DNA from: JAABVD01 sp965204545
GTDB lineage: Bacteria; Verrucomicrobiota; Verrucomicrobiia; Opitutales; UBA2995
DNA: 64,000 nucleotides
Reading direction: 5' to 3'
Assembly (NCBI GenBank): GCA_965204545.1
Contig: CBDBFA010000003.1
Coordinates: forward strand, 496,001-560,000
Shown here: piece by piece, positions 8,754-16,811 of the stretch
Layout: each line of letters opens with the position of its first letter
How positions within the stretch are numbered: the first letter of the stretch is position 1
Made by a program: the position numbers and the translations under genes
The notes under the pieces: model-generated
Database searches by the model: none
Told to the model about the DNA's origin: nothing
Seen by the model: only the letters and a program-made list of their open reading frames with translations

Positions 8754-9384
8754 AAACGGTAGGGCGACGGCATCCTTGCCGCGCCGACCGGCGGCATCGC
8801 GAGGACGCGATTGCCCTACCATTCCAAAACGTAAACGGTAGGGCGACGGCATCCTTGCCGCGCCGACCGGCGGCATCGCGAGGACGCGATTGCCCTACCA
8901 TTCCGAAACATAAACGGTAGGGCGACGGCATCCCTGCCGCGCCGACCAGCGGCATCGCGAGGACGCGATTGCCCTACCATTCCGAAACATAAACGGTAGA
9001 ACGACGGCATCCTTGCCGCGCCGACCGGCGGCATCGCGAGGACGCGATTGCCCTACCATTCCGAAACATAAACGGTAGGGCGACGGCATCCTTGCCGCGC
9101 CGACCGGCGGCATCGCGAGGACGCGATTGCCCTACCATTCCGAAACATAAACGGTAGGGCGACGGCATCCTTGCCGCGCCGACCGGCGGCATCGCGAGGA
9201 CGCGATTGCCCTACCATTCCGAAACATAAACGGTAGGGCGACGGCATCCCTGCCGCGCCGACCAGCGGCATCGCGAGGACGCGATTGCCCTACCATTCCG
9301 AAACATAAACGGTAGGGCGACGGCATCCTTGCCGCGCCGACCAGCGGCATCGCGGGGACGCGATTGCCCTACCATTCCGAAACT
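8754..9384. repeat. tandem array, 8 copies of a 79-bp unit
   Basis: Units begin at 8754, 8833, 8912, 8991, 9070, 9149, 9228 and 9307, with no spacers. Each unit carries an outer inverted repeat GGTAGGGC/GCCCTACC and inner foldbacks, including ATCGCG-AGGA-CGCGAT. Copies differ by few bases; the third and seventh share the same variants (CCCTGCC and ACCAGCGG), while the fourth has GGTAGAACG. It lies between two divergently oriented sulfatases (starts at 8685 minus and 9511 plus), so it sits in their shared upstream region. Confidence 0.97.
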
Positions 9385-9469
9385 GGAGCATTGCTCCCAA
9401 TTTTTTTTCGAATATTATGTTTTTCAAAAGGATTATTTGATAGCGATTCGGCGATGGCCTGTGTGATCT

Positions 9470-9493
9470 ATCGCGGCATAAAGCCGCTCCTAC
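9470..9493 (-). repeat. REP-like 24-mer, inverted
   Basis: ATCGCGGCATAAAGCCGCTC followed by CTAC, 17 bases before the next sulfatase start. Confidence 0.9.
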
Positions 9494-9510
9494 GGTAAAT
9501 TGAAAATTCT

Positions 9511-10809
9511 GTGAAATTCCTGAAATTCTATCATTTCACCCTCCTGGTCTTTCTTTTGCCCTCATCATTATGCCTTTCGAAGACTCCCAACTTCCTGGTC
9601 ATCCACACGGACGATTTGGGCTGGTCGGACCTGGCCTGTTACGGCCACCCTGTTCACCAAACGCCTAACATCGACCGACTGGCGGCCGAGGGCATGCGTT
9701 TCACCCAAGCCTACGCCGCGTCCCCGATTTGCTCGCCCACACGAGCGGCCGCCCTCTTTGGCCAGTACCCGGCCCGGTTGAACATAACCGGCCAACCGAG
9801 TTATTTCCGGGACGACCAATCGGAGCGTGTTCTCCTTCATCCTCCCTTCGAAACGACCGCGCCCTACGACACTCCGAATCTTTTTACCGACCTGGAAAGC
9901 GCCGGCTACCATTGTTACCTCCTGGGCAAATGGGGCCTCACCGAAAAAGCCGATCTCTTTGGTATCCGGCACTTTCCCGGTAAAGACGAAGCCATCATGG
10001 AGGAAGCAGTCCGTTATCTAAAAACAGCATCGGAGAAGCCCTTCTTTCTGCATATCAATTTTGCCTGGCCGCACATACCCCTGGAACCTAATCCCAAACT
10101 CAAGGCAAGATACGAAAGGAAGCTCAAAGGCACCCCGTTCAATCCCGACTACGCGGCTATCATTGAACAAATCGACACCGCAACCGGCCATATATTACGG
10201 GCGCTCGAACAGTCCGGCAAAGCGGAAGACACACTGGTCATTTTCTTTTCGGATAACGGCGGTTTCCTGGGCTTTTCGGAGGAAGAACGGATAGCCTTTA
10301 ACGAACCTTTGCGCGACGGGAAGGCCAGCCTCTACGAAGGTGGGATCCGGGTGCCCATGGTCGTGCGCTGGCCGGAGAAGATAAAACCCGGATCGGTAAC
10401 CGACCAGGTTACCATCGGGCATCTGGACCTCTACTCGACACAACTCGAACTGGCCGGTATTTCCATCAATGCTCGATCGCTCGACGGAATCAGCCTGGTC
10501 GATACGCTCTTGCACGATAAAACGATTCCCTCCCCTACCCGTTTCTGGCATTGGCCCCATTACCGCAGAGCCTTCGGAGGATTGAACGCATCCCCGTCAA
10601 CCGCCATGCGATCGGGAGACTGGAAACTCATCCACTTCTACGAAACTGGCCATCACGAACTCTACAACCTGGCCGAGGACCCGAGCGAAACAAAGGATCT
10701 CAGCAGGACCCATCCCCACGTGGCCGGAAAATTGGCCATCGAATTGGAAACCTGGAAGCGCGAAGTCGGCGCCCAACTGCCCATCCCCAACCCCGAGTAT
10801 CATCCGTAG
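9511..10809 (+). CDS. secreted arylsulfatase A-like enzyme
   Basis: A 432-residue sulfatase starting with GTG, with signal peptide MKFLKFYHFTLLVFLLPSSL. NFLVIHTDDLGWSDLACYG is the classic arylsulfatase A/GALNS-type opening, and the formylglycine motif is C74-S-P-T-R. NFAWPHIPLEPNPKLKARY, FFSDNGGFLGFSEEE and LYEGGIRVPMVVRWP follow in the usual order. It is the only sulfatase in the window on the plus strand and the shortest. Its last residues EYHP and the TAG stop directly abut a REP: the TAG is bases 2-4 of the REP. An 11-base stretch before the stop is repeated at the end of the small antitoxin gene 330 bases downstream. Confidence 0.93.
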   Translation: MKFLKFYHFTLLVFLLPSSLCLSKTPNFLVIHTDDLGWSDLACYGHPVHQTPNIDRLAAEGMRFTQAYAASPICSPTRAAALFGQYPARLNITGQPSYFRDDQSERVLLHPPFETTAPYDTPNLFTDLESAGYHCYLLGKWGLTEKADLFGIRHFPGKDEAIMEEAVRYLKTASEKPFFLHINFAWPHIPLEPNPKLKARYERKLKGTPFNPDYAAIIEQIDTATGHILRALEQSGKAEDTLVIFFSDNGGFLGFSEEERIAFNEPLRDGKASLYEGGIRVPMVVRWPEKIKPGSVTDQVTIGHLDLYSTQLELAGISINARSLDGISLVDTLLHDKTIPSPTRFWHWPHYRRAFGGLNASPSTAMRSGDWKLIHFYETGHHELYNLAEDPSETKDLSRTHPHVAGKLAIELETWKREVGAQLPIPNPEYHP

Positions 10810-10862
10810 GAGCAACTTTACGCCGCGATCATCTTCCCGTAGGAGCGGCTTTACGCCGCGAT
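10806..10862 (+). repeat. two direct REP-like copies
   Basis: Copies at 10806-10829 (variant AGCAACTTTACG) and 10839-10862 (consensus). The first contains the sulfatase stop codon. Confidence 0.9.
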
Positions 10863-10908
10863 CCTCTGCCTACAGATTTATGTATTTGACAAAATTTTGC
10901 ACAGCATC

Positions 10909-11148
10909 ATGAAAAAAATTTCCAGCACGGAAGCGGTCCGCAGTTTTGGCGACTGTCTGGCTCGGGTCAGGTATACCGGCGAATCGATTCTCATATACAA
11001 GAATAATAAGCCGGTCGCTACGATCTCGCCCCCACCGGGCGCCTCCCGCCTGACGGTTGCGGAGTTTGTGGAGGCCTGGCAGAACATGAAACTGGATGAA
11101 GACTTCGCGTCCGACCTTGCCAGCATCAGCCATGAGTATCATCCGTAG
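10909..11148 (+). CDS. orphan Phd/YefM-type antitoxin
   Basis: A 79-residue protein starting MKKISSTEAVRSFGDCLARV; an upstream TTG at 10897 would add four residues. The layout strand-helix (TEAVRSFGDCLARV), then ILIYKNNKPVATISP, is the Phd/YefM DNA-binding and dimerisation fold. The C-terminal region (EFVEAWQNMKLDEDFASDL) would bind a toxin. No Doc, RelE or PIN partner is found next to it; a RAYT fragment and REPs follow. Like the upstream sulfatase it ends EYHP-TAG with the stop inside a REP, so the original C-terminus and a downstream toxin gene may have been lost by rearrangement. Confidence 0.75.
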   Translation: MKKISSTEAVRSFGDCLARVRYTGESILIYKNNKPVATISPPPGASRLTVAEFVEAWQNMKLDEDFASDLASISHEYHP

Positions 11149-11166
11149 GAGCAGCTTTACGCCGCT
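11145..11166 (+). repeat. REP-like element, 3' end altered
   Basis: GTAGGAGCAGCTTTACGCCG then CT; supplies the stop codon of the antitoxin gene. Confidence 0.8.
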
Positions 11167-11190
11167 GTCTCATACGTAGCCGCGATTGCT

Positions 11191-11353
11191 CTAGCGGTTC
11201 AACCATTCCGGATAGGGCACATCCTTATCCAAAAACATCCATTTTTTTGCCTCCTTCGTACAAAACCAATACAGCCAAATCTCATTACCTGCTAACAAAT
11301 TCTTCCGATACGGATTCATCAGCATGTAACGTAGGATTACCCCAACAGGATCG
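11191..11353 (-). pseudogene. 3' fragment of a REP-associated tyrosine transposase
   Basis: This stretch encodes only the last 50 or so residues of a RAYT (GVILRYMLMNPYRKNLLAGN through KDVPYPEWLNR, then stop) and is a near copy of the 3' end of the fuller gene at 11498-11986. The matching DNA spans about 11180-11353 and 11467-11640. At its 5' side the fragment is fused at a GGATCG match to an inverted REP, so everything upstream, including the HUH motif, is missing. It keeps the natural C-terminus that the longer copy has lost to a TAT-to-TAA change. Confidence 0.85.
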
Positions 11354-11373
11354 CGGGATAAACCCGCTCCTAC
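11350..11373 (-). repeat. REP-like variant, inverted
   Basis: ATCGCGGGATAAACCCGCTC with CTAC; the stem carries compensating changes (GCGGG/CCCGC) relative to the main type. Confidence 0.88.
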
Positions 11374-11417
11374 GCGAATACAATCAGTCAACCGATTCAG
11401 GATTGACCCCTACCTCA

Positions 11418-11472
11418 GTAGGAGCAGCTTTACGCCTACGTCTCATACGTAGGAGCGGCTTTACGCCGCGAT
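11418..11472 (+). repeat. two direct REP-like copies
   Basis: Copies at 11418-11440 (degenerate 3' end) and 11449-11472 (consensus), just 3' of the RAYT gene. Confidence 0.85.
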
Positions 11473-11497
11473 TGCTCTAGCGGTTCAACCATTCCGG

Positions 11498-11986
11498 TTA
11501 GGGCACATCCTTATCCAAAGACATCCATTTTTTTGCCTCCTTCGTACAAAACCAAAACGGCCAAGTCTCATTACCTGCTAACAAATTTTTCCGATACGGA
11601 TTCATCAGCATGTAACGTAGGATTACCCCAATAGGATCGGGTTCTCTTAACCATCGGTCATAATAGCTTCGTTGCCACTTCAACCCATTTTTCCTCAATA
11701 ATGGAGTCATCTTTCCTTTATAAAGCCGGATGAAATCACCCAAAGAAAGACCAGATTCAAGGCGGAAAAGCAGATGTAAGTGATCGGGCATGTGAACCAA
11801 AGCAACCAATTCAATTTTGCCATCTTCCTGTTTCTCAAGAAGGGTGGCTAGACTAACCTCGAACAAGTCAGTCGAATCCAATCCGTTCTCATTCTTCACC
11901 AGACAAATAGTGACGAAGTAGAACAATCCTACCGCCGATATCCGACCTTTTCGCAAAGCGGCATGTCCTTTGAAAGGATTTTTCAT
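11498..11986 (-). CDS. REP-associated tyrosine transposase (RAYT, IS200-like Y1 family)
   Basis: A 162-residue protein from the ATG at 11986 (MKNPFKGHAALRKGRISAVG). The HUH-type motif is in ALVHMPDHLHLLFRLE (HLH), the candidate catalytic tyrosine is in DFIRLYKGKMTP, and the RAYT hallmark WQRSYYDRWLRE is followed by ILRYMLMNPYRKNLL. Y1 enzymes cut and join single-stranded DNA through a 5'-phosphotyrosine; RAYTs are known to act on REP hairpins. Here the gene is bracketed by REPs on both sides (11418-11472; 11996-12063) and REPs are plentiful nearby. Compared with the downstream fragment it stops eight residues early, so activity is uncertain. An open frame continues upstream of the ATG but consists of REP DNA and antisense sialidase sequence. 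Confidence 0.88.
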   Translation of the reverse strand: MKNPFKGHAALRKGRISAVGLFYFVTICLVKNENGLDSTDLFEVSLATLLEKQEDGKIELVALVHMPDHLHLLFRLESGLSLGDFIRLYKGKMTPLLRKNGLKWQRSYYDRWLREPDPIGVILRYMLMNPYRKNLLAGNETWPFWFCTKEAKKWMSLDKDVP

Positions 11987-11995
11987 CCCGAGAGG

Positions 11996-12063
11996 ATCGC
12001 GGCGTAAAGCCGCTCCTACGAGTTTAATCCCCAAGGATAATCGCGGGATAAACCCGCTCCTAC
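11996..12063 (-). repeat. two inverted-orientation REP-like copies
   Basis: 11996-12019 is the main type (ATCGCGGCGTAAAGCCGCTC); 12040-12063 is the variant type with GCGGG/CCCGC stem. They are separated by 20 bases just upstream of the RAYT start codon. Confidence 0.9.
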
Positions 12064-12173
12064 GAGAAAAACAATCAGTCAACCGATTCGGGCTCGTGCT
12101 CTTCCGTAGGAGCGGCTTTACGCCGCGATCCTGGGAAAAACAATCAATCCACCGATTCGGGCTCGTGCTCTTC
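12064..12173. repeat. duplicated 3' tail of the sialidase-like gene around a REP
   Basis: About 40 bases at 12065-12103 closely match 12134-12173, which encodes the last codons (EEHEPESVD) and stop of the neighbouring propeller gene. A REP lies between them. A third, shorter match (CAATCAGTCAACCGATTC) is at 11380-11397, again directly after a variant REP. Confidence 0.85.
12106..12129 (+). repeat. REP-like 24-mer
   Basis: Consensus copy between the two tail repeats, 15 bases beyond the sialidase-like gene's stop. Confidence 0.9.
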
Positions 12174-13424
12174 CAAGGAGTAGAAATACGAAATCGGCAC
12201 CGCTGCCATGTATTGCTGGTCGTAGGACCGGCCATCGATCCAGGCGCGACCCCAGTAACCGATGTGAGCCCAACCTTCGTCGAAGAAAATCGAAGGATAA
12301 CTGACCCCATTTCGGTTAAAGCTCTCCGCCCCAATTTCATAAGCCGGCACCGTGATAAATTCACGATAATGGCCCCAGGTATTACCGCCATCGCTGCTGA
12401 TCATCGAAGCCAGGGTCAATCGCTGCCCCAGGTGTGAATGCGTGTTGTAGACGCTCTGGCTGTTCCAAATGAGCAGCATATCGTCCGACCCGGGAATGCG
12501 CTCGATGTTGGGAGGCGCCTCCGGAGAATACAACTCAGTCGGATTGGGCGTCGTCCAGGTCTCCCCGCGATCGAAGGATTCCGATTGATACAGCCTTCCC
12601 GCGGAGGTCCGGCCGATCATGTAGATCGATCCGTCGGCACGTTCCGCAATCGCCACTTCATGGAAGTTGGATACGCGTATGTTCCTGTATCCCGTTGCCA
12701 ATTTGCGCACTTCCAGAAGTTGTTCCCCCAAATGCCAGGTCCGGCCGTGGTCATCCGACCAAGCCACTTTCGTAGCCACAACGTTGTGGATACCCTTGTC
12801 AAAATTCACTTGGGTGTGGAGGGGCTGAATGAGCCGGTCGCTCGAGTGAACGAGTAACCGGTCGTGCCCACTCGTCCAATAACCGGTGGGTGGTGAAATG
12901 AGAATCTCCTTCGACCAGGTCTTCCCCTCATCCTTGGAATAACGGAAAATCTTGTCGGCATTGGTGAGTGATTTGAGCCAATTCTCATTGTCCCACTGAT
13001 CGATCGGTTTGGTATTGATGCGCTGGTAGGTCGCTCCCAATTCACCGTTGGCGAGGCGCCGCAAGGCCGGATGCGAGGCATTGATGCCGGTGTTGCTTTC
13101 AAACATCACCTCCGGCTCACTCCACGTTTTGCCACCGTCCCTGGACTCCACTTTGCCGATCACGGTGCGGGCATAATGGGCGTGCCAGTTGCTCATATCC
13201 TCTTCCCCAAAGCGCAGGTTGAAAGCATGGACAAGCGTGCCGTCTTTCAACTTTACCGTCGTCCCCTCGGACTGAAAAGGATACTGGTTTGTCGAAGGCG
13301 CTACCACCTGTCCGCGAAGGCCGCCCAAGGCCCAATCCACAGGGTCGAAATCTTCAGTCCCTCCGGTCAGACCCCAGGAATTGACAGTAATGGCAAGAAG
13401 GAGAATACGCGTTCGAAAAACCAT
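12144..13424 (-). CDS. secreted sialidase-like Asp-box (BNR) propeller protein
   Basis: A 426-residue protein from ATG 13424 (MVFRTRILLLAITVNSWGLT, signal peptide); a GTG at 13448 would add eight residues. Five Asp-boxes with the S-x-D-x-G-x-T-W pattern occur at about residues 94 (SRDGGKTW), 163 (SKDEGKTW), 223 (SDDHGRTW), 283 (SFDRGETW) and 343 (SSDGGNTW), one per propeller blade at near 60-residue spacing. This is the BNR_2/sialidase-like fold. No FRIP/YRIP motif of true GH33 sialidases is apparent, so calling it a sialidase would be too specific; a glycosidase or lyase acting on an acidic sugar is the cautious reading. It lies 100 bases beyond a sulfatase on the same strand. Confidence 0.88.
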   Translation of the reverse strand: MVFRTRILLLAITVNSWGLTGGTEDFDPVDWALGGLRGQVVAPSTNQYPFQSEGTTVKLKDGTLVHAFNLRFGEEDMSNWHAHYARTVIGKVESRDGGKTWSEPEVMFESNTGINASHPALRRLANGELGATYQRINTKPIDQWDNENWLKSLTNADKIFRYSKDEGKTWSKEILISPPTGYWTSGHDRLLVHSSDRLIQPLHTQVNFDKGIHNVVATKVAWSDDHGRTWHLGEQLLEVRKLATGYRNIRVSNFHEVAIAERADGSIYMIGRTSAGRLYQSESFDRGETWTTPNPTELYSPEAPPNIERIPGSDDMLLIWNSQSVYNTHSHLGQRLTLASMISSDGGNTWGHYREFITVPAYEIGAESFNRNGVSYPSIFFDEGWAHIGYWGRAWIDGRSYDQQYMAAVPISYFYSLEEHEPESVD

Positions 13425-13500
13425 TCTTAGACAATGCGAGAATTGCACCCGTAATGCAAAGCCCTACAAACAGGTATGGCCTTTGGACAAGATCGACATG

Positions 13501-13524
13501 GCAGGAGCGGCTTTACGCCGGGAA
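13501..13524 (+). repeat. degenerate REP-like element
   Basis: GCAGGAGCGGCTTTACGCCG then GGAA, directly against the 3' end of the next sulfatase. Confidence 0.75.
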
Positions 13525-15051
13525 TCAATTGTTTCCTTTCTTCCAAGGTATGGTCGAGTAAGGCTCGTTTCGAATGGGAATGTGGTTAGCCAAGGCCTTC
13601 CCTACACCAGTGTAATCAGGGTCATGAAACAGGTTTTTCCATTCCCAAGGATCCTGTCGCATATCGTAGAGTTCGCCGGTTCCATCAGGGTACTGAATGA
13701 GCCGATAACGGTCGTTGCGGACTGAATGAAAGTTACGGTAGTAGGTGGTCAACACCGGTTTGCCACGCTCATCGGCTTGGTTTTTTATAATGGCGGACAG
13801 ATCGATACCGTCCAGGGCATGGCTTGGTCGGGACAAAGCGCAAAGCCCGACCAGCGTTGGGTATAAGTCCAACAAGCTTACCGGCGTGTCATGCCGGCTT
13901 CCTTGATCCGTCACACCTGGAATGGATATCATAAAGGGAATATGGACAGCCCGTTCCCACAAATCGAACTTGTGCAAGTGTTCCTTTTCGCCCCAATGGT
14001 AACCATGATCGCTACCTACAATTACGATCGTGTTTTCTACGTAGTCGCTCTCTTCCAGTGTATCCAATACCCGACCCAGCAGATCATCGGCATATAAGTA
14101 GGTGGCCAAGTAAGCTTGAAGAGCCGTTCTGAAATTGCCGGACTGAACCAGGTAATTGAAGGAATTCGGTTCGTCTGCTTTCAGGAGAGTGCCGTTTACT
14201 TCCACCAAATTTCGATAATCTCCGTAAGGGGTTTCGCGGCCGTAGGGAGGTTGATTATTGAACTGGTTGGAAAGGGCTAGCATACGGCCGTATGGTGGGA
14301 CGTCTTCCAGGTCTTTCTTTCGATAGCCCGGGGGGAGTTTCAGAAACTTATCGGGCACACGATCCCAGTAACGCTTGGCGGCGTAATAGCGTGTATGGGG
14401 TTTATAAATACCCAATGCAGCGAAAAAGGGTTTATCGTGTTTCTTTTTTAGCAGTTCGATCACGCGCACCGTATTTTCCGTGTCCTGGGACATTTTATTT
14501 GGGTCCTCACGATCCCAGTCATCGGGAAGCCAGCCGTAATTGTGCGGCCAGAGTTCGATCTCGAATCTCTTTTCCGCCACCTCCATTAAACGGTCCTCTT
14601 TCTCCTGGCTGTAAGGAACCACGTGACCTTCGGACCACATGTGATTGAATAATCCCGCCTGCTTGTGGTGAAAGAGTTTTCCGTATCCAGCAGCCAAATA
14701 ACCATTGTCCTGAAAATGCAGAGGAAGGTTTCTAACATCAGCGATCCAGTGATCGGCTTGCGTGTAAACCTGGGCATTGTGGTAGATTCCGGACCTGGAC
14801 GGATGCACTCCAGTCATCAGAGATATACGCGAAGGATTGCAGATGGGTGCGGCGCAATAGGCATGGGTAAAGACAGCACTTTTGTTAGCCAATCGCTCCA
14901 GGTTGGGGGTAGGAAGGCCAGGGTCGCTCAGCACTTGGGTCCAATCGTTCATATCGTCGAAGAAGACAAAGAGAACGTTGGGCCGAGAATCAGCAGAGAG
15001 CTGAGAGCAAAGAGCAAAGAGCAGGAAAACAGATCTAACGGCAAACTTCAT
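13525..15051 (-). CDS. secreted sulfatase, iduronate-2-sulfatase-like (S1 family)
   Basis: A 508-residue sulfatase with a signal peptide ending near QLSADS. The metal pair is in VFFDDMNDWTQV, the formylglycine motif is C71-N-P-S-R, and ALGIYKPHTRYYAAKRYWD and VGSDHGYHWGEKEHLHKF mark the iduronate-2-sulfatase-like branch. TPVSLLDLYPTLVGLCAL and GELYDMRQDPWEWKNL close the fold. The gene is the middle part of an alternating series: propeller (12144), this sulfatase, propeller (15148), sulfatase (16812), propeller (18347), all on the minus strand. An inverted REP pair separates it from the upstream propeller gene by 96 bases. Confidence 0.93.
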   Translation of the reverse strand: MKFAVRSVFLLFALCSQLSADSRPNVLFVFFDDMNDWTQVLSDPGLPTPNLERLANKSAVFTHAYCAAPICNPSRISLMTGVHPSRSGIYHNAQVYTQADHWIADVRNLPLHFQDNGYLAAGYGKLFHHKQAGLFNHMWSEGHVVPYSQEKEDRLMEVAEKRFEIELWPHNYGWLPDDWDREDPNKMSQDTENTVRVIELLKKKHDKPFFAALGIYKPHTRYYAAKRYWDRVPDKFLKLPPGYRKKDLEDVPPYGRMLALSNQFNNQPPYGRETPYGDYRNLVEVNGTLLKADEPNSFNYLVQSGNFRTALQAYLATYLYADDLLGRVLDTLEESDYVENTIVIVGSDHGYHWGEKEHLHKFDLWERAVHIPFMISIPGVTDQGSRHDTPVSLLDLYPTLVGLCALSRPSHALDGIDLSAIIKNQADERGKPVLTTYYRNFHSVRNDRYRLIQYPDGTGELYDMRQDPWEWKNLFHDPDYTGVGKALANHIPIRNEPYSTIPWKKGNN

Positions 15052-15062
15052 TTCGAACCATC

Positions 15063-15132
15063 ATAGGAGCGGCTTTACGCTGCGTTAGCTTCGAGGCTGA
15101 TTTCTGGGATCGCGGCGTAAAGCCGCTCCTAC
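15063..15132. repeat. inverted REP pair (BIME-like)
   Basis: A plus-orientation copy (15063-15085, CTGCG variant) and a minus-orientation copy (15109-15132) face each other across 23 bases and could fold into one long hairpin between two co-oriented genes. Confidence 0.88.
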
Positions 15133-15147
15133 GACAACTCAAAACCA

Positions 15148-16524
15148 TTACTCAAAAAACCAGACCAGCGGCAATTTCAGATAACCCAGGTTCACGCGGT
15201 CCCAGCCCTTGGTTGGGGTGAGCTCGATCATGCGGTAGGACAGGTGGACAAAGTCTCCGTCGAACAGGACATTGGGATAGTCATACCACATATCATGGGT
15301 GTGATATTCGATTTCCTTGTGGTTCTTCCAGGTCAGACCACCGTCTTCACTGATGCGCGAGGCCAGCACATAACGATCGCCCAACAAGCGAGCTTTGGCA
15401 TCCACCATGGTGGTGGAAAGCAGCAGAAGGGTGGAAGTGCCGGGAATATTTTTCAAATAAGGCGGGGCCAAAGGGTTGCGAATATCCGTCCGCATGGGAG
15501 TGGACCAAGTCCGCCCGTTATCCTGGGACCGACAACTGTAGATCCAACCGGTGGCGTTTCGGCCATACATGAGAATCTCATCGTTGCCCAATTCGGCTAT
15601 GGCACATTCCCACAATCCGTATTCGCCATGCCCGAACGGATTCACCGGAACGTCCAGGGAATCCTCGGTCCAGCGTTCCCAACTCTTCCCGTGATCGCCA
15701 GATCCGAAAACATCCGTCACCAGGTGACGGGGCCGGGCCGGGTCGCCTTTTACCGAATGTATCAAAATGATCAGGTCGTCATTTTTCAGCTTGTAGAAAC
15801 GGTCGTGCGAACCGGTCTGGTAGTTGTAGGCGCCGTCGCTCACCACGATTTCGTCTCCCCAGCTTTCACCTTCGTCTTCAGATAAGCGGACCACACGTTT
15901 GGAATACCATTCACCGGGGACACGACGCGCATAGGAGATGGCGATGTTTCCATCCCCCAACCGCAAAATGCTGGCGAGAAACAGGGCCATCCCCTTTTCG
16001 ACGAAGACCACCTCCGGCTTTCCCCAGGTATCCCCGCCGTCGCTGGATACCTTTTTGCTAATGCGTGCCTCCGCCAAGTCACTCACCGTAACCATGTCGC
16101 TGTAGTAAAGTTCCAGGTTTCCATTCGTGAGTTTGATAAATGCGCCCTCGCTCTGCCGTGCGCTACCAGCTTCGATCACACGTCCTCTGCGTTGATTGAG
16201 TAAAGCCAAGGTTGTCCCGGAAACCGGCTCCGAAACGGATTCACCATGGTCATTAAAGGCAATCACCCGGTGCTCGTAATCGGTATAGGCCCGGCAACCG
16301 GCGCTGATAAAGCTGGCGCTGTTTGGGGGCGCTACCCCTTCCGACCGCCAGTCACCATTTGGCAAGCGCCGCTCGATGCGGAATCCGGCCTCATTGTTCG
16401 AGTTATCCACCCAAGCTATGAGAAAAGAGGATCCCGATTCGGGAATGGCCAATAAACCCGTGGGAGAGTCCGGTATTTCAGCAAGGAGAGTTCTCAGGCC
16501 AAGCAACAGGATAAAAATAACCAT
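15148..16524 (-). CDS. secreted Asp-box propeller protein with N-terminal FN3 domain
   Basis: A 458-residue protein from the ATG at 16524 (MVIFILLLGLRTLLAEIPDS, signal peptide). The frame is open for 96 codons further upstream, but that stretch is REP and other non-coding DNA. Residues about 14-105 form a fibronectin type III-like domain (PDSPTGLLAIPESG ... YEHRVIAFNDHGESVSEPV). The rest is a sialidase-like propeller with five Asp-boxes: SSDGGDTW, SEDEGESW, SGDHGKSW, SQDNGRTW and SEDGGLTW. FN3 domains in secreted enzymes often position the catalytic module or bind substrate. It is flanked by sulfatases on the same strand. The exact reaction is unknown; no complete GH33 signature is visible. 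Confidence 0.88.
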   Translation of the reverse strand: MVIFILLLGLRTLLAEIPDSPTGLLAIPESGSSFLIAWVDNSNNEAGFRIERRLPNGDWRSEGVAPPNSASFISAGCRAYTDYEHRVIAFNDHGESVSEPVSGTTLALLNQRRGRVIEAGSARQSEGAFIKLTNGNLELYYSDMVTVSDLAEARISKKVSSDGGDTWGKPEVVFVEKGMALFLASILRLGDGNIAISYARRVPGEWYSKRVVRLSEDEGESWGDEIVVSDGAYNYQTGSHDRFYKLKNDDLIILIHSVKGDPARPRHLVTDVFGSGDHGKSWERWTEDSLDVPVNPFGHGEYGLWECAIAELGNDEILMYGRNATGWIYSCRSQDNGRTWSTPMRTDIRNPLAPPYLKNIPGTSTLLLLSTTMVDAKARLLGDRYVLASRISEDGGLTWKNHKEIEYHTHDMWYDYPNVLFDGDFVHLSYRMIELTPTKGWDRVNLGYLKLPLVWFFE

Positions 16525-16525
16525 G

Positions 16526-16595
16526 GCAGGAGCGGCTTTACGCCGCGATCCCACAACAAGGCCTCGAACCAATCGCGGCATAAAGCCGCTCCTAC
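16526..16595. repeat. inverted REP pair (BIME-like)
   Basis: Plus copy 16526-16549 (GCAGGAGCGGCTTTACGCCG) and minus copy 16572-16595, one base upstream of the propeller gene's start codon. The first copy therefore overlaps its ribosome-binding region. Confidence 0.88.
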
Positions 16596-16811
16596 AACCT
16601 TGCCCGAATATCTCACAAATCTTCTGCTGCGCTCCGGAATGACGGCACTGGAGCGGATTTCCCTGGATTTGGGTCTTTGCAGGGTGTCGACCCGGCTTCA
16701 CCCCCGAATCTGCACGAAACCCCCACCAGCACTCGACCTCCGTTCGCTCGCGACGAATTTTGTGAAATATCCAGGCTAAAACCATTACTCTAAAAATCAT
16801 ACCATATATCA
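16596..16811. other. short intergenic region, no gene recognised
   Basis: About 215 bases between the REP pair and the 3' end of the next sulfatase. It stays open on the minus strand but reads as low-quality protein (HPAKTQIQGNPLQCRHSG). It looks like decayed or repeat DNA; no promoter was identified. Confidence 0.4.

Noticed and set aside
8737..9350. Six overlapping minus-strand frames of 72 codons, each starting MPPVGAA- or MPLVGAA-
   Set aside because: They are produced by the 79-base tandem repeat read in shifting frames; identical by construction, with no ribosome sites or protein-like features.
8754..9384. Possible CRISPR array
   Set aside because: Repeats are contiguous with no unique spacers, and there are no cas genes in the window.
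11987..12391. N-terminal extension of the RAYT gene
   Set aside because: Runs through REPs and the 3' end of the propeller gene out of its frame; the transposase homology begins at the ATG at 11986.
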